DNA of 64,000 nucleotides from Enterobacter kobei (GCF_018323985.1 NZ_AP024590.1:3906001-3970000); one strand, 5' to 3'; shown: positions 24,880-33,583, counted from the stretch's first letter. Notes: generated from the letters alone by a model not told the origin. Numbers and translations: made by a program.

Positions 24880-26469
24880 TTAGTGTTCGCGTGTTTTACG
24901 GAACTGCACGTCAGGATAACGCTCCTGCGTCAGGTTGAGGTTAACCATGGTCGGGGCGATATACGTCAGGTTGTCGCCACCGTCCAGCGCCAGCTGGATT
25001 TCGTTCTTCCGTTTGAACTCCTCAAACTTCTTCACGTCGGTACTTTCAACCCAGCGCGCCGTGGCAACGTTTACGGATTCGTAGATCGCCTCCACGTTGT
25101 ACTCGCTCTTCAGACGGGCAACCACCACGTCAAACTGCAGCACACCTACGGCACCCACGATCAGATCGTTGTTGGAGATCGGACGGAATACCTGTACCGC
25201 CCCCTCTTCCGACAGCTGTACCAGACCTTTCAGCAGCTGTTTCTGTTTCAGCGGATCGCGCAGGCGGATACGACGGAACAGTTCAGGCGCAAAGTTCGGG
25301 ATACCGGTGAACTTCATCATCTCGCCCTGCGTAAAGGTATCACCAATCTGGATGGTGCCGTGGTTATGCAGGCCGATGATGTCGCCCGGGAAGGCTTCCT
25401 CAACGTGCGAACGGTCACCCGCCATAAAGGTCAGCGCATCGGAGATCACCACATCTTTACCGGTACGCACCTGGCGCAGCTTCATGCCTTTTTCATATTT
25501 CCCGGACACCACACGCATAAAAGCGACGCGGTCGCGGTGTTTCGGATCCATGTTGGCCTGGATCTTAAAGACGAAACCGGTGAATTTCTCTTCTTTCGCT
25601 TCCACGGTACGGGTGTCGGTTTTACGCCACATTGGCGCAGGCGCCCAGTCCACCAGACCGTCGAGCATATGGTCAACGCCAAAGTTACCCAGCGCGGTAC
25701 CAAAGAACACCGGCGTAATTTCACCGGCGAGGAACAGTTCCTGATCGAATTCGTTGGATGCGCCCTGCACCAGTTCCAGTTCGTCACGCAGTTGTTGTGC
25801 CAGGTCTTCGCCCACGGCGCTGTCCAGCTCCGGGTTATTCAGCCCTTTTACAATGCGCACGTCCTGAATGGTGTGGCCTTTACCGGTCTGATAAAGATAG
25901 GTTTCATCTTTATAGAGGTGGTAAACGCCTTTGAACAGCTTGCCGCAGCCAATTGGCCAGGTGATAGGCGCGCAGCCGATCTTCAGTTCGTTTTCCACTT
26001 CATCCAGCAGCTCCATCGGATCGCGGATGTCACGGTCAAGTTTGTTCATAAAGGTGAGGATCGGCGTATCGCGCAGACGGGTAACTTCCATCAGCTTACG
26101 GGTACGATCTTCAACGCCTTTTGCCGCATCGATAACCATCAGGCAGCAGTCCACCGCCGTCAGCGTGCGGTAGGTATCTTCGGAGAAGTCTTCGTGGCCG
26201 GGGGTATCCAGCAGGTTCACCAGGCAGTCGTGATACGGGAACTGCATCACGGAGGTGGTGATCGAGATCCCACGCTGCTTTTCCATTTCCATCCAGTCGG
26301 ATTTGGCGTGCTGGTTAGAGCCACGGCCTTTTACCGTACCGGCGGTCTGGATCGCCTGTCCGAACAGCAACACCTTTTCGGTGATGGTGGTTTTACCGGC
26401 ATCGGGGTGCGAAATAATGGCAAACGTGCGGCGCTTCGCCACCTCTTGTAAATAAGGAGACAACGTCAT
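24880..26469 (-). CDS. prfC: Peptide chain release factor 3
   Basis: Translational GTPase that recycles RF1/RF2 from the ribosome after termination. The G domain shows G1 SHPDAGKTT, DTPGHEDF and NKLDRD, followed by domain II and the C-terminal domain. The ATG at 26469 gives 529 residues, exactly the E. coli length; the upstream in-frame ATG would add 13 residues not found in homologues. It is a single-gene unit between osmY and yjjG. Confidence 0.97.
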   Translation of the reverse strand: MTLSPYLQEVAKRRTFAIISHPDAGKTTITEKVLLFGQAIQTAGTVKGRGSNQHAKSDWMEMEKQRGISITTSVMQFPYHDCLVNLLDTPGHEDFSEDTYRTLTAVDCCLMVIDAAKGVEDRTRKLMEVTRLRDTPILTFMNKLDRDIRDPMELLDEVENELKIGCAPITWPIGCGKLFKGVYHLYKDETYLYQTGKGHTIQDVRIVKGLNNPELDSAVGEDLAQQLRDELELVQGASNEFDQELFLAGEITPVFFGTALGNFGVDHMLDGLVDWAPAPMWRKTDTRTVEAKEEKFTGFVFKIQANMDPKHRDRVAFMRVVSGKYEKGMKLRQVRTGKDVVISDALTFMAGDRSHVEEAFPGDIIGLHNHGTIQIGDTFTQGEMMKFTGIPNFAPELFRRIRLRDPLKQKQLLKGLVQLSEEGAVQVFRPISNNDLIVGAVGVLQFDVVVARLKSEYNVEAIYESVNVATARWVESTDVKKFEEFKRKNEIQLALDGGDNLTYIAPTMVNLNLTQERYPDVQFRKTREH

Positions 26470-26562
26470 AATTACATTCTTCTTAGTCAATGCGCGGCGC
26501 GAAGCCACGCAGCATGAAATTCAAAATTGCGGCTATTTTACCCATCAATGGAGGACAGACAA

Positions 26563-27240
26563 TCAATGTTTACACAGCAGCTGCTCCAGTTCGCCAAGGG
26601 AGGTCACGGTCCAGGTGGGTTCCACACCGTCCGGTAAAGTACGCTGATGGGCGTTAAGCCAGCAGGTCGACAGCCCGGCATTCATGCCGCCCAGAATGTC
26701 CGACTCGGCGGTATCCCCCACCATTAATACACGACTGCGCGCCGGGTTTCCCGCCTGCTCCAGCGCATAATCAAAAATCGCCGGATGCGGCTTCGCCACG
26801 CCGATCTGCTCGGAGATCACCAGCAGATCGAAATAGTCCCGCAGTCCGGTACGCTCAAGGCGAATTTCCTGCAGGGCGGTAAAGCCGTTGGTGATAATGC
26901 CCAGCTTTGCTTTACCTTTCAGCGTTTTCAGTAACGATAGCGCGCCCGGCAACGGCGTGCAGATCTCGGCCATCGCGTTAAGAAACGCTTCATTCAGATC
27001 GCCCGCCGGAACATTTAATTTCGCCGCCCATCCTTCAAAACGCTGGTGCTGCAACTGTAGCGCTGAAATGGCGCCGTTCTGATATTCCACCCACAGCGGT
27101 TTATTAACGGCCTGATAATCCTGGAAATCGTCAGCGGTGAAAGTCACGCTATAATCAAGAAACATCCGCTGTAAGCCGCCGAACGAATCAAAGGTAAACA
27201 GCGTTTCGTCAGCGTCAAAGAAAATCCAGTCCCAGTTCAT
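26563..27240 (-). CDS. yjjG: Pyrimidine 5'-nucleotidase YjjG
   Basis: HAD-family nucleotidase acting on dUMP, dTMP and UMP, and on non-canonical pyrimidine nucleotides as a house-cleaning enzyme. The nucleophile motif is FFDADETLFTFD; motif II is in IITNGFT and motif IV in VGDTAESDI. It is 225 residues, as in E. coli. It lies 19 bp after rimI and probably belongs to the holD-rimI-yjjG operon. Confidence 0.95.
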   Translation of the reverse strand: MNWDWIFFDADETLFTFDSFGGLQRMFLDYSVTFTADDFQDYQAVNKPLWVEYQNGAISALQLQHQRFEGWAAKLNVPAGDLNEAFLNAMAEICTPLPGALSLLKTLKGKAKLGIITNGFTALQEIRLERTGLRDYFDLLVISEQIGVAKPHPAIFDYALEQAGNPARSRVLMVGDTAESDILGGMNAGLSTCWLNAHQRTLPDGVEPTWTVTSLGELEQLLCKH

Positions 27241-27259
27241 TACATCACCTTACGTCTTG

Positions 27260-27700
27260 TTAAATCGGCAACGCCATAATAATTGCGTCTTCGCGGCCCG
27301 TTGCTGTCGGGTAATAGTTACGCCGGACGGTGGCTTCGTTGAAGCCCAGGCTTTCATACAGCGCGATGGCGGCGGCGTTCGACGCACGCACTTCCAGCCA
27401 CAGCGTAAGCACATCGCGTTTTTCCAGCTCGGCAATCAGATGCAAGAGCAGCATTTTGCCCAGTCCCTGGCGCTGAAAAGCGGGATCGACGGCGATGTTA
27501 AACAACGTGGCTTCGTCGAGCACGACTTGCGTAATGGCAAACGCGGCCATGGTGTCACCGGCCATCAGCCGGAAATTGAGGTAGCGTTCACCCTGATTGC
27601 TGGCGAAGGTTTTTTCACTCCACGGGAATGCGTGCGCGCGGGTTTCAATCTGGAAGGCGGCCGCTAAATCAGTCGTGGTGAGGGAAGAAATCGTGTTCAT
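27260..27700 (-). CDS. rimI: Ribosomal protein bS18 N-alpha-acetyltransferase RimI
   Basis: GNAT acetyltransferase that modifies the N-terminus of ribosomal protein S18. The acetyl-CoA loop QRQGLGK and the following helix are present, as is the conserved Tyr-containing C-terminal part (ALYESLGFNE, RRNYYP). The ATG at 27700 gives 146 residues (148 in E. coli). The start overlaps the 3' end of holD by 32 bp. Confidence 0.95.
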   Translation of the reverse strand: MNTISSLTTTDLAAAFQIETRAHAFPWSEKTFASNQGERYLNFRLMAGDTMAAFAITQVVLDEATLFNIAVDPAFQRQGLGKMLLLHLIAELEKRDVLTLWLEVRASNAAAIALYESLGFNEATVRRNYYPTATGREDAIIMALPI

Positions 27701-28082
27701 GTTCGCAGATTTGTTGCCATAGGGCGGCGCGAGCCGCAGGGTTAACCCGTAATTCATCGAATAGCGGGGACGTCACCTTCACGCCCTCCAGCGCCACGTT
27801 TTCGTCAGCGCCCAGCAGCCAGCAGTTACAGCGGCTGCCCGGTGGCAACATCGCGATCCGTTCCGGCGTAATTTGTAAAACCTGATCGGGAGAGACGGTC
27901 AGCGCGCGCAAAACGTCGCCGATCAACGGTTCGGTTAACGCCGGCAGTGCGGAGGACACCATCACCAGCCGAATGTGTGCCGGCAGCGAAATCGCAATTT
28001 CGCCCTGCAACGCCGCGGGCCTGCGCAAAGCCCACTGGGTAATGCCCAGCTGCTGTAGTTGCCAGTCGCGTCGGGATGTCAT
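27669..28082 (-). CDS. holD: DNA polymerase III subunit psi
   Basis: Clamp-loader accessory subunit that links the gamma complex to SSB through the chi subunit. It is 137 residues, as in E. coli, starting MTSRRDWQLQQLGITQW; the N-terminal segment is the known clamp-loader contact. It overlaps rimI at its 3' end. It is divergent from rsmC with a 103-bp gap. Confidence 0.95.
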   Translation of the reverse strand: MTSRRDWQLQQLGITQWALRRPAALQGEIAISLPAHIRLVMVSSALPALTEPLIGDVLRALTVSPDQVLQITPERIAMLPPGSRCNCWLLGADENVALEGVKVTSPLFDELRVNPAARAALWQQICEHEHDFFPHHD

Positions 28083-28185
28083 AGCGGATCACTCCTGTCT
28101 GTCAGGCGCGCAAATATAGCAAATTCGTCGTATCTGCGCCAACAAACTACTATAATCGCCGCCTGAGTTTAATGAGGAGTGTTTA

Positions 28186-29214
28186 ATGTCTGCGTTTACC
28201 CCGGCAAGTGAAGTCTTGCTGCGCCACAGTGATGATTTCGAAGAGAGCCGTATTCTGTTTGCCGGAGATATGCAGGATGACCTGCCTGCTCGCCTGGAGA
28301 CGGCGGCAAGCCGTGCGCACACCCAGCAGTTCCACCATTGGCAAGTGCTGAGCCGTCAGATGGAAGATCGTGCCCGTTTCAGCCTCGTTGCCGACGCGAC
28401 TGACGTGGCAGACAGCGATACGCTGATCTACTACTGGCCGAAAAATAAGCCGGAAGCCCAGTTCCAGCTGATGAACATTTTGTCGCTGCTGCCGGTCGGC
28501 ACCGATATTTTCGTGGTCGGTGAAAACCGAAGCGGCGTGCGTAGCGCCGAGCAAATTCTGGAAGCGTACTGCCCGCTGACCAAAGTCGACAGCGCGCGTC
28601 GCTGTGGCCTGTATCATGGTCGCCTGGAAAAACAGCCCACTTTCGATGCCGAAAGCTTCTGGGATGAATACCCGCTGGACGATCTGACCATCAAGACCTT
28701 ACCGGGCGTGTTCAGCCGCGACGGTCTGGATGTGGGCAGTAAGCTGCTGCTCTCCACCCTGACGCCGCACACCAAAGGTAAGGTGCTGGACGTAGGCTGT
28801 GGCGCGGGCGTGTTGTCCGTCGCGCTGGCCCGCCACTCGCCAAAAGTGCGGTTGAGCCTGTGCGATGTGAGCGCCCCGGCAGTGGAAGCGAGCCGTGCGA
28901 CGCTTGCGGCAAACGGTATTGAAGGTGACGTGTTCGCCAGTAACGTCTTCTCGGAAGTGACCGGTCGCTATGACATGATCATCTCTAACCCGCCGTTCCA
29001 CGATGGGTTGCAGACCAGTCTTGAAGCGGCGCAGACGCTGATCCGCGGTGCGGTTCGTCATCTGAACAGCGGCGGCGAGCTGCGTATTGTCGCGAACGCC
29101 TTCCTGCCTTATCCGCAGGCGCTGGACGAGACCTTTGGCTTCCACGAAGTGGTCGCGCAAACCGGTCGCTTTAAAGTTTACCGTACGATCATGACGCGCC
29201 AGGCAAAACGCTAA
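28186..29214 (+). CDS. rsmC: 16S rRNA (guanine(1207)-N2)-methyltransferase RsmC
   Basis: Methylates G1207 of 16S rRNA in the 30S subunit using S-adenosylmethionine. The N-terminal degenerate methyltransferase-like domain is followed by a catalytic domain with the SAM motif VLDVGCGAGVLS and the catalytic NPPFH motif. It is 342 residues (343 in E. coli). GAGGAG precedes the ATG. The leu tRNA operon follows. Confidence 0.96.
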   Translation: MSAFTPASEVLLRHSDDFEESRILFAGDMQDDLPARLETAASRAHTQQFHHWQVLSRQMEDRARFSLVADATDVADSDTLIYYWPKNKPEAQFQLMNILSLLPVGTDIFVVGENRSGVRSAEQILEAYCPLTKVDSARRCGLYHGRLEKQPTFDAESFWDEYPLDDLTIKTLPGVFSRDGLDVGSKLLLSTLTPHTKGKVLDVGCGAGVLSVALARHSPKVRLSLCDVSAPAVEASRATLAANGIEGDVFASNVFSEVTGRYDMIISNPPFHDGLQTSLEAAQTLIRGAVRHLNSGGELRIVANAFLPYPQALDETFGFHEVVAQTGRFKVYRTIMTRQAKR

Positions 29215-29222
29215 GGGTTAAA

Positions 29223-29256
29223 GTGCCGTTTTTTGCAGCAAATTAAGAAACGGCAC
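29223..29256 (+). terminator. Hairpin after rsmC
   Basis: Stem gtgccgtttttt/aagaaacggcac with one mismatch and a 10-nt loop, starting 9 bp after the rsmC stop. The left arm itself carries the T-run; there is no U-tract after the stem. It could separate rsmC from the tRNA operon. Confidence 0.4.
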
Positions 29257-29267
29257 ACAATTAACTG

Positions 29268-29303
29268 TTGACGAAAATCCTAAAACATCTAGAATGCGCC
29301 TCC
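29268..29303 (+). promoter_or_regulatory. Stable-RNA promoter of the leu tRNA operon
   Basis: -35 TTGACG (29268-29273), 16-bp spacer, -10 TAGAAT (29290-29295), followed by the GC-rich discriminator GCGCCTCC typical of stringently controlled tRNA promoters. It lies about 40 bp upstream of the first tRNA. Confidence 0.85.
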
Positions 29304-29336
29304 GTGGTTACGATACTTCAAGAGTATCGATGGTAT

Positions 29337-29423
29337 GCGAAGGTGGCGGAATTGGTAGACGCGCTAGCTTCAGGTGTTAGTGTCCTTACGGACGTGGGGG
29401 TTCAAGTCCCCCCCCTCGCACCA
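29337..29423 (+). tRNA. tRNA-Leu (CAG), copy 1
   Basis: An 87-nt class II tRNA with encoded CCA; the acceptor stem is GCGAAGG paired with the 3' end before CCA, the anticodon CAG sits in GCTTCAGGTG, and the long variable arm is TGTCC-TTAC-GGACG. It corresponds to the leuQPV locus of E. coli. This copy has the T-arm sequence ggggttcaagtcccc. Confidence 0.97.
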
Positions 29424-29450
29424 TAAATCACATGATATTGCTCGCACTGG

Positions 29451-29536
29451 GCGAAGGTGGCGGAATTGGTAGACGCGCTAGCTTCAGGTGTTAGTGTCCT
29501 TAGGATGTGGGGGTTCGAGTCCCCCCCCTCGCACCA
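29451..29536 (+). tRNA. tRNA-Leu (CAG), copy 2
   Basis: An 86-nt tRNA, one base shorter than copy 1. The variable arm is TGTCC-TTA-GGATG (three-base loop) and the T-loop reads TTCGAG instead of TTCAAG. Anticodon and acceptor stem are unchanged. Confidence 0.96.
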
Positions 29537-29568
29537 ACGAGGCAATATCAAAAAAATAAGATAACAGT

Positions 29569-29654
29569 GCGAAGGTGGCGGAATTGGTAGACGCGCTAGC
29601 TTCAGGTGTTAGTGTCCTTTGGATGTGGGGGTTCGAGTCCCCCCCCTCGCACCA
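29569..29654 (+). tRNA. tRNA-Leu (CAG), copy 3
   Basis: An 86-nt tRNA like copy 2, with a TGTCC-TTT-GGATG variable arm. The three genes are separated by 27-bp and 32-bp spacers and form one operon. Confidence 0.96.
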
Positions 29655-29687
29655 CTTATCTTGTTTTCTTCCAGCTTTCCTTCCCGG

Positions 29688-29927
29688 TTACATCACTCGC
29701 TTCAAATTCATCAGTAGCATCATCATCCCGCTGACCAGCGCAATGCCCGATGGCAACAGCACAAAGTGCCGTAACTGCTTGTGATAAAGCATCACTGGCG
29801 TCAATACCAGCCCAAGAACGATCAATATTCGCCACGTATTCAGAGAAAGATCGGCATAGGCCAGCCCGGTGACGATCAGACCCGCCAGTAAAAGTCCCCA
29901 TCCACTTCCCAGCGCCCGTTGCAACAT
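29688..29927 (-). CDS. DUF1435 small membrane protein, Fur-box controlled
   Basis: A 79-residue protein beginning MLQRALGSGWGLLLAG with two or three hydrophobic helices and an HKQLRH loop; it matches the DUF1435 family of enterobacterial inner-membrane proteins of unknown function. The ATG at 29927 has AGGTG upstream; in-frame codons further upstream fall in the promoter. A consensus-like promoter (CTGACA, 17 bp, TATGAT) and a 17/19 Fur box lie directly upstream. With fhuF 1.4 kb away also carrying a Fur box, iron-regulated expression is likely. Confidence 0.8.
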   Translation of the reverse strand: MLQRALGSGWGLLLAGLIVTGLAYADLSLNTWRILIVLGLVLTPVMLYHKQLRHFVLLPSGIALVSGMMMLLMNLKRVM

Positions 29928-29945
29928 GCTTTCACCTCTCACAGT

Positions 29946-29990
29946 GATAATGATAACCAATATCATATGATATGTTTTCTCATTTGTCAG
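29946..29990 (-). promoter_or_regulatory. Promoter with overlapping Fur box for the DUF1435 gene
   Basis: On the minus strand: -35 CTGACA (plus 29985-29990), 17-bp spacer, -10 TATGAT (plus 29962-29967). The Fur box gataatgataaccaatatc (29946-29964) matches the 19-bp consensus at 17 positions and abuts the -10 element, a position that would block RNA polymerase when Fur-Fe is bound. Confidence 0.8.
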
Positions 29991-30186
29991 CCCGTGTTGT
30001 GGGCGCTGCATGAACTTTACGCATCGCCTGATGACAGACATTCAGTAAGGTGATAAATTGTGCGCTCAGGAAGACCGATAACAATTAAATAATACTTTCG
30101 CGATTAATTTTCCCCCGCGTTATTTTTCGTTTTGGCAACCATTACATTTTTTAAATTGCAGATTAATAACGACATTAAGTTTAAAG

Positions 30187-31251
30187 ATGACAGCACACTC
30201 ATGGCATTCCCTTTGTGACAAGAAATACCGTTTATCCCTGCGCCTGTTCTTGTTTCTGAATGCAGCTTCGGCCCTCTTTTCTTTTATGCTTCCGCTTTAT
30301 AACGAGCGATCGCTGACGGCCCCGCTGTGCCTGTTGTTTACCGTCAGCGTGACGCTTCTGCTGTGGCACTGGCGTTTTCCGACAAAGAAATTAAATGTGC
30401 TGCTGGTCTCAGCTTTATTTGGCGCATTATGGGCGTGGCAAATCGCCATGAAATATTCCGGTCTTGCCGATCCCGGTTCGCCTTATCTGCTGATCGCGCT
30501 AATTAGCGTGTTATTTATTGGCTCAATTGCTTTTTCTAATAATATCATCGCATTCACGCTGCACTCGCTGCCGGTATTTTTATGCTGCCTGTGGTTTAGC
30601 GAGGGTGAAAATATGCTGCGCATGATATTTTCCTTTGCATTGCCGATGACCGGTATTGCCATCCAGAATGTGATCCAGGCGCGTAATGATAAGTTTGCGC
30701 TCGATTTATTGTACCGGTTGCTGGAAGAAAGAGAGACGCTCAATGATTTAAGTATGCTCGATCCGCTTACCGGCCTGTATAACCGCCGCGGGCTGCAAAA
30801 CAAAATTGATAATCTGCTGACGCTGGATAACGGCGTGCGTTATGTCCTGCTACTGGATATCGACCATTTCAAAGCCTACAACGATCACTACGGTCATATG
30901 ATGGGCGATCAGGCGCTGATCCGCGTGTCGGCTGCCATTCGTGATGCGGTGCGCTCGCGGGATATTGTGGCGCGTTTCGGCGGCGAAGAATTTATGATCC
31001 TGTTAAGCAACGTCGATCTGGAGCGCGCGCGCCTGGCGGCGGAGCGTATCCGTCAGCAGGTTTACGATCTGAAAATCCCGCACATGTTTAACGAAAGCGT
31101 GGCGACCAATGTGACGGTCAGCATCGGCATCGCGCCGCTGACGGACGCCAATATTGAGGCGGCGCTCGACCAGGCCGATAAGGCGCTGTATGAAGCCAAA
31201 CACCTTGGCCGTAACAATATCCTGTTCAGCGGTGAGCTGAAAGTCGCCTGA
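30187..31251 (+). CDS. Membrane-bound diguanylate cyclase (GGDEF)
   Basis: Synthesises cyclic di-GMP from two GTP. About six hydrophobic helices occupy roughly residues 15-165, followed by a short linker helix and a GGDEF domain (about 190-350) starting SMLDPLTGLYNRRGL. The active site is GGEEF at residues 265-269, and an RxxD product-inhibition site (R256-D259) precedes it by five residues, so the enzyme should be active and feedback-controlled. It is in the position of the Salmonella STM4551-type cyclase near the leu tRNAs. I cannot name the sensory ligand of the N-terminal membrane domain. Confidence 0.88.
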   Translation: MTAHSWHSLCDKKYRLSLRLFLFLNAASALFSFMLPLYNERSLTAPLCLLFTVSVTLLLWHWRFPTKKLNVLLVSALFGALWAWQIAMKYSGLADPGSPYLLIALISVLFIGSIAFSNNIIAFTLHSLPVFLCCLWFSEGENMLRMIFSFALPMTGIAIQNVIQARNDKFALDLLYRLLEERETLNDLSMLDPLTGLYNRRGLQNKIDNLLTLDNGVRYVLLLDIDHFKAYNDHYGHMMGDQALIRVSAAIRDAVRSRDIVARFGGEEFMILLSNVDLERARLAAERIRQQVYDLKIPHMFNESVATNVTVSIGIAPLTDANIEAALDQADKALYEAKHLGRNNILFSGELKVA

Positions 31252-31285
31252 AGCGGGATCGCCCTCCACTTTCCGGACAAAGATC

Positions 31286-31328
31286 TTGCGATCGGTTTTA
31301 TCTATAGTTAGGATTGGCAATCATTATC
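31286..31328 (+). promoter_or_regulatory. fhuF promoter with Fur box
   Basis: -35 TTGCGA (31286-31291), 17-bp spacer, -10 TAGGAT (31309-31314). A Fur-box-like sequence with a perfect right half (aatcattatc) covers 31310-31328, overlapping the -10 region. It lies about 30 bp upstream of the fhuF start. Confidence 0.65.
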
Positions 31329-31355
31329 ATTTAGATTCCATTTCAGTCGCGCACT

Positions 31356-32144
31356 ATGGCCTATCGCTTCGCTCCGATCACTGAAGATGCTGTCTGGCGT
31401 ATCCCGCTTCGTCCTGAAACGGTTTCGCTGGCCGATGCCCTGCGTGACGCTTTTGCCACGCATCGTGCGCATTTCCTGGATGTGGTTAAACTCGACGAGC
31501 CTCACCCGCCCCAGGCCATGACGCTGGCCGAATGGTCAAAGCCTTCGACGCTTCGGTCGTTGCAGGCGGTTTATGCCGATCACATCTACCGTAATCAGCC
31601 GACGCAACCGCGGGAAAATAAGCCGCTGTTGTCGTTATGGGCACAGTGGTATCTGGGTCTGATGGTGCCGCCGCTGTTGCTGGCGCTGTTAACGCAGAAA
31701 ACCGCACCGGATGTTTCCCCGGAGCATTTCCACGTGGAGTTTCATGAAACGGGCCGCGCGGCCTGTTTCTGGGTGGATGTGCATGCGGATCATGTCACCC
31801 CCCGTCTGTCGGATCAGCAACGTATTGAACGGCTGATCGTCCGGGCGATGATCCCGGTGGTGCAGGCGCTGGAATCGACAGGCGACATCAACGGCAAGCT
31901 TATCTGGAGTAACACCGGCTATCTGATTAACTGGTATCTCAACGAGATGAAGCCCCTGCTCGGCGAGGCGCGCGTCGCGGCGCTGCGTCAGTTCTGCTTC
32001 TTTGAAAAACAGCTTTCCGATGGTCAGGATAATCCGTTGTGGCGCACCGTGGTGCTGCGTGATGGGTTACTGGTTCGCCGTACCTGCTGCCAGCGTTACC
32101 GTCTGCCGGATGTGCAGCAATGCGGTGACTGCACGCTGAAATAA
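31356..32144 (+). CDS. fhuF: Ferric siderophore reductase FhuF
   Basis: Cytoplasmic 2Fe-2S protein that reduces iron in hydroxamate siderophores such as ferrioxamine after uptake. The unusual cluster motif C-C-x10-C-x2-C is intact at Cys244, Cys245, Cys256 and Cys259. It is 262 residues, identical in length to E. coli FhuF. It is preceded by a Fur box and followed by a REP pair. In E. coli it is next to bglJ; here a PTS permease and a YbaK-like gene intervene. Confidence 0.94.
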   Translation: MAYRFAPITEDAVWRIPLRPETVSLADALRDAFATHRAHFLDVVKLDEPHPPQAMTLAEWSKPSTLRSLQAVYADHIYRNQPTQPRENKPLLSLWAQWYLGLMVPPLLLALLTQKTAPDVSPEHFHVEFHETGRAACFWVDVHADHVTPRLSDQQRIERLIVRAMIPVVQALESTGDINGKLIWSNTGYLINWYLNEMKPLLGEARVAALRQFCFFEKQLSDGQDNPLWRTVVLRDGLLVRRTCCQRYRLPDVQQCGDCTLK

Positions 32145-32159
32145 ACCAGATTGTTGGTC

Positions 32160-32232
32160 TGCCGGGTGGCGCTACGCTTACCCGGCCGACGGTCAGACTT
32201 TTGCTTGCCCGGCAGGCTCGCGCCGCCGGGCA
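32160..32232. repeat. BIME between fhuF and the EIIC gene
   Basis: Two REP units (gccgggtggcgctacgc ... ttacccggccgac and gcttgcccggcaggctcg ... ccgccgggcaa) between two convergent genes. Confidence 0.75.
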
Positions 32233-32239
32233 ATTCCTG

Positions 32240-33583
32240 TCACGCCACCTGTTGACGTTCTTCCTCTGCACGCAATGCCTCTTCCGCTTCCTGCGCCAGC
32301 AACTGCTTCTCATACACTTTAAAGAACGGGTAGTAGATGATGGCGGATATCACCGCCAGGATCACCACGAGGATCGCCGCGCGGAAATCCCAGCCCAGCC
32401 CCCATGCCGCACCGATTGGTGCAGGCGCAGTCCATGGCACCACGGAAATCACCCGGCCAATCAGATCCATTTTCATGGCGCCCCAGGCGATCACGGCGTT
32501 CACCATCGGCGCGAGCAGGAACGGAATGAAGAACACCGGGTTCATGACGATAGGCGTACCGAAGATCACCGGCTCGTTGATGTTAAAGAAGCTCGGCACC
32601 ACGCTCAGTTTACCTATCGAACGCAGGTGCACCGAGCGGCTGCGTAAATAACACAGCACCAGCCCCATCGTTGCCCCGGAGCCGCCGATCACAATAAAGA
32701 AGGTCCAGAAAGCTTCCATAAAGATGTGCGGCAACGGCGCGCCCTGCGCCAGCGCGCTCTGGTTCATGCCGAGGTTGGTCAGCCAGAACATTTGCAGCAT
32801 CCCGGAAACGATCGCGGCACCGTGGATGCCGGCGAACCACAGCAGATGCCCAATCAGTACCGCCAGCAGAATAGCCGGCAGGGAATCCGCCGCCGAAACC
32901 AGCGGTTTAAACAGCGACATGATGGCCTGCGGGATCAGCATATCCAGCTGCGACTGGATAAACAGGCTCAGCGGGTACAGCGTGACCACCACCACCAGCA
33001 CCGGGATCAGCAGGTCGAATGAGTTTTTGATCATCGGCGGCACCTGATCCGGCAGGCGAATGCCGATGTTATGCGCCTTCAGAAAACGCATCATCTCCAC
33101 ACAGTAGATGGCGACGAGGATCGCCGTAAAGATGCCGGTTCCCCCCAGGCTGTCTACCGGCATCGCGCCTTTGGTTTTCGGCGCCGCCACCAGCAGAAAC
33201 GCCATCAGCGAGAGCATGGCGCACATGAAGGGATCAAGCTGATGCGATTTCACGTAGTGCTTGCCCAGGTTGTAGGCGATGGCCGCACAGATGTAGATCG
33301 ACATGATCCCCATCGTCATATCAAAAGGCGTCAGGATCTGCCCTTCGAACTGTTTTGCCATATCCAGCCAGGCGCGGGCAAAGCCTAACGTGGTATCCGG
33401 TGAAAAGGGCGGATAGGCAAACACCAGTAAAAATGAGCCGACGATCATAAAAGGCATAGCGGAAATAAAGCCATCACGGATCGCCATTACATGGCGCTGG
33501 GAGGAAATTCGCCCGGCGATCGGGCTGACATAATTTTCAACAAAACGGAAAATCAGATTAAACGCAGCATGGTTATCAGACAT
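32240..33583 (-). CDS. Orphan PTS EIIC permease (lactose/cellobiose family)
   Basis: Integral membrane permease of the cellobiose/chitobiose/lactose PTS family (EIIC only). It has about ten hydrophobic segments and the conserved FNINEPVIFGTPIVMNP motif that forms part of the sugar site. The ATG at 33583 with AGGAG upstream gives 447 residues; the in-frame extension upstream is not supported. No EIIA, EIIB or glycosidase gene is adjacent, so phosphotransfer must come from partners elsewhere. Twin AACCGGTT palindromes upstream suggest control by a LacI-family beta-glucoside repressor. The substrate cannot be told from sequence. Confidence 0.88.
   Translation of the reverse strand: MSDNHAAFNLIFRFVENYVSPIAGRISSQRHVMAIRDGFISAMPFMIVGSFLLVFAYPPFSPDTTLGFARAWLDMAKQFEGQILTPFDMTMGIMSIYICAAIAYNLGKHYVKSHQLDPFMCAMLSLMAFLLVAAPKTKGAMPVDSLGGTGIFTAILVAIYCVEMMRFLKAHNIGIRLPDQVPPMIKNSFDLLIPVLVVVVTLYPLSLFIQSQLDMLIPQAIMSLFKPLVSAADSLPAILLAVLIGHLLWFAGIHGAAIVSGMLQMFWLTNLGMNQSALAQGAPLPHIFMEAFWTFFIVIGGSGATMGLVLCYLRSRSVHLRSIGKLSVVPSFFNINEPVIFGTPIVMNPVFFIPFLLAPMVNAVIAWGAMKMDLIGRVISVVPWTAPAPIGAAWGLGWDFRAAILVVILAVISAIIYYPFFKVYEKQLLAQEAEEALRAEEERQQVA

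Noticed and set aside
24883..26451. 522-codon plus-strand frame opposite prfC
   Set aside because: Antisense shadow caused by the codon bias of prfC; the protein looks random.
29575..29784. 69-codon frame beginning inside the third tRNA-Leu
   Set aside because: The first half is tRNA sequence and the rest is antisense to the DUF1435 gene.
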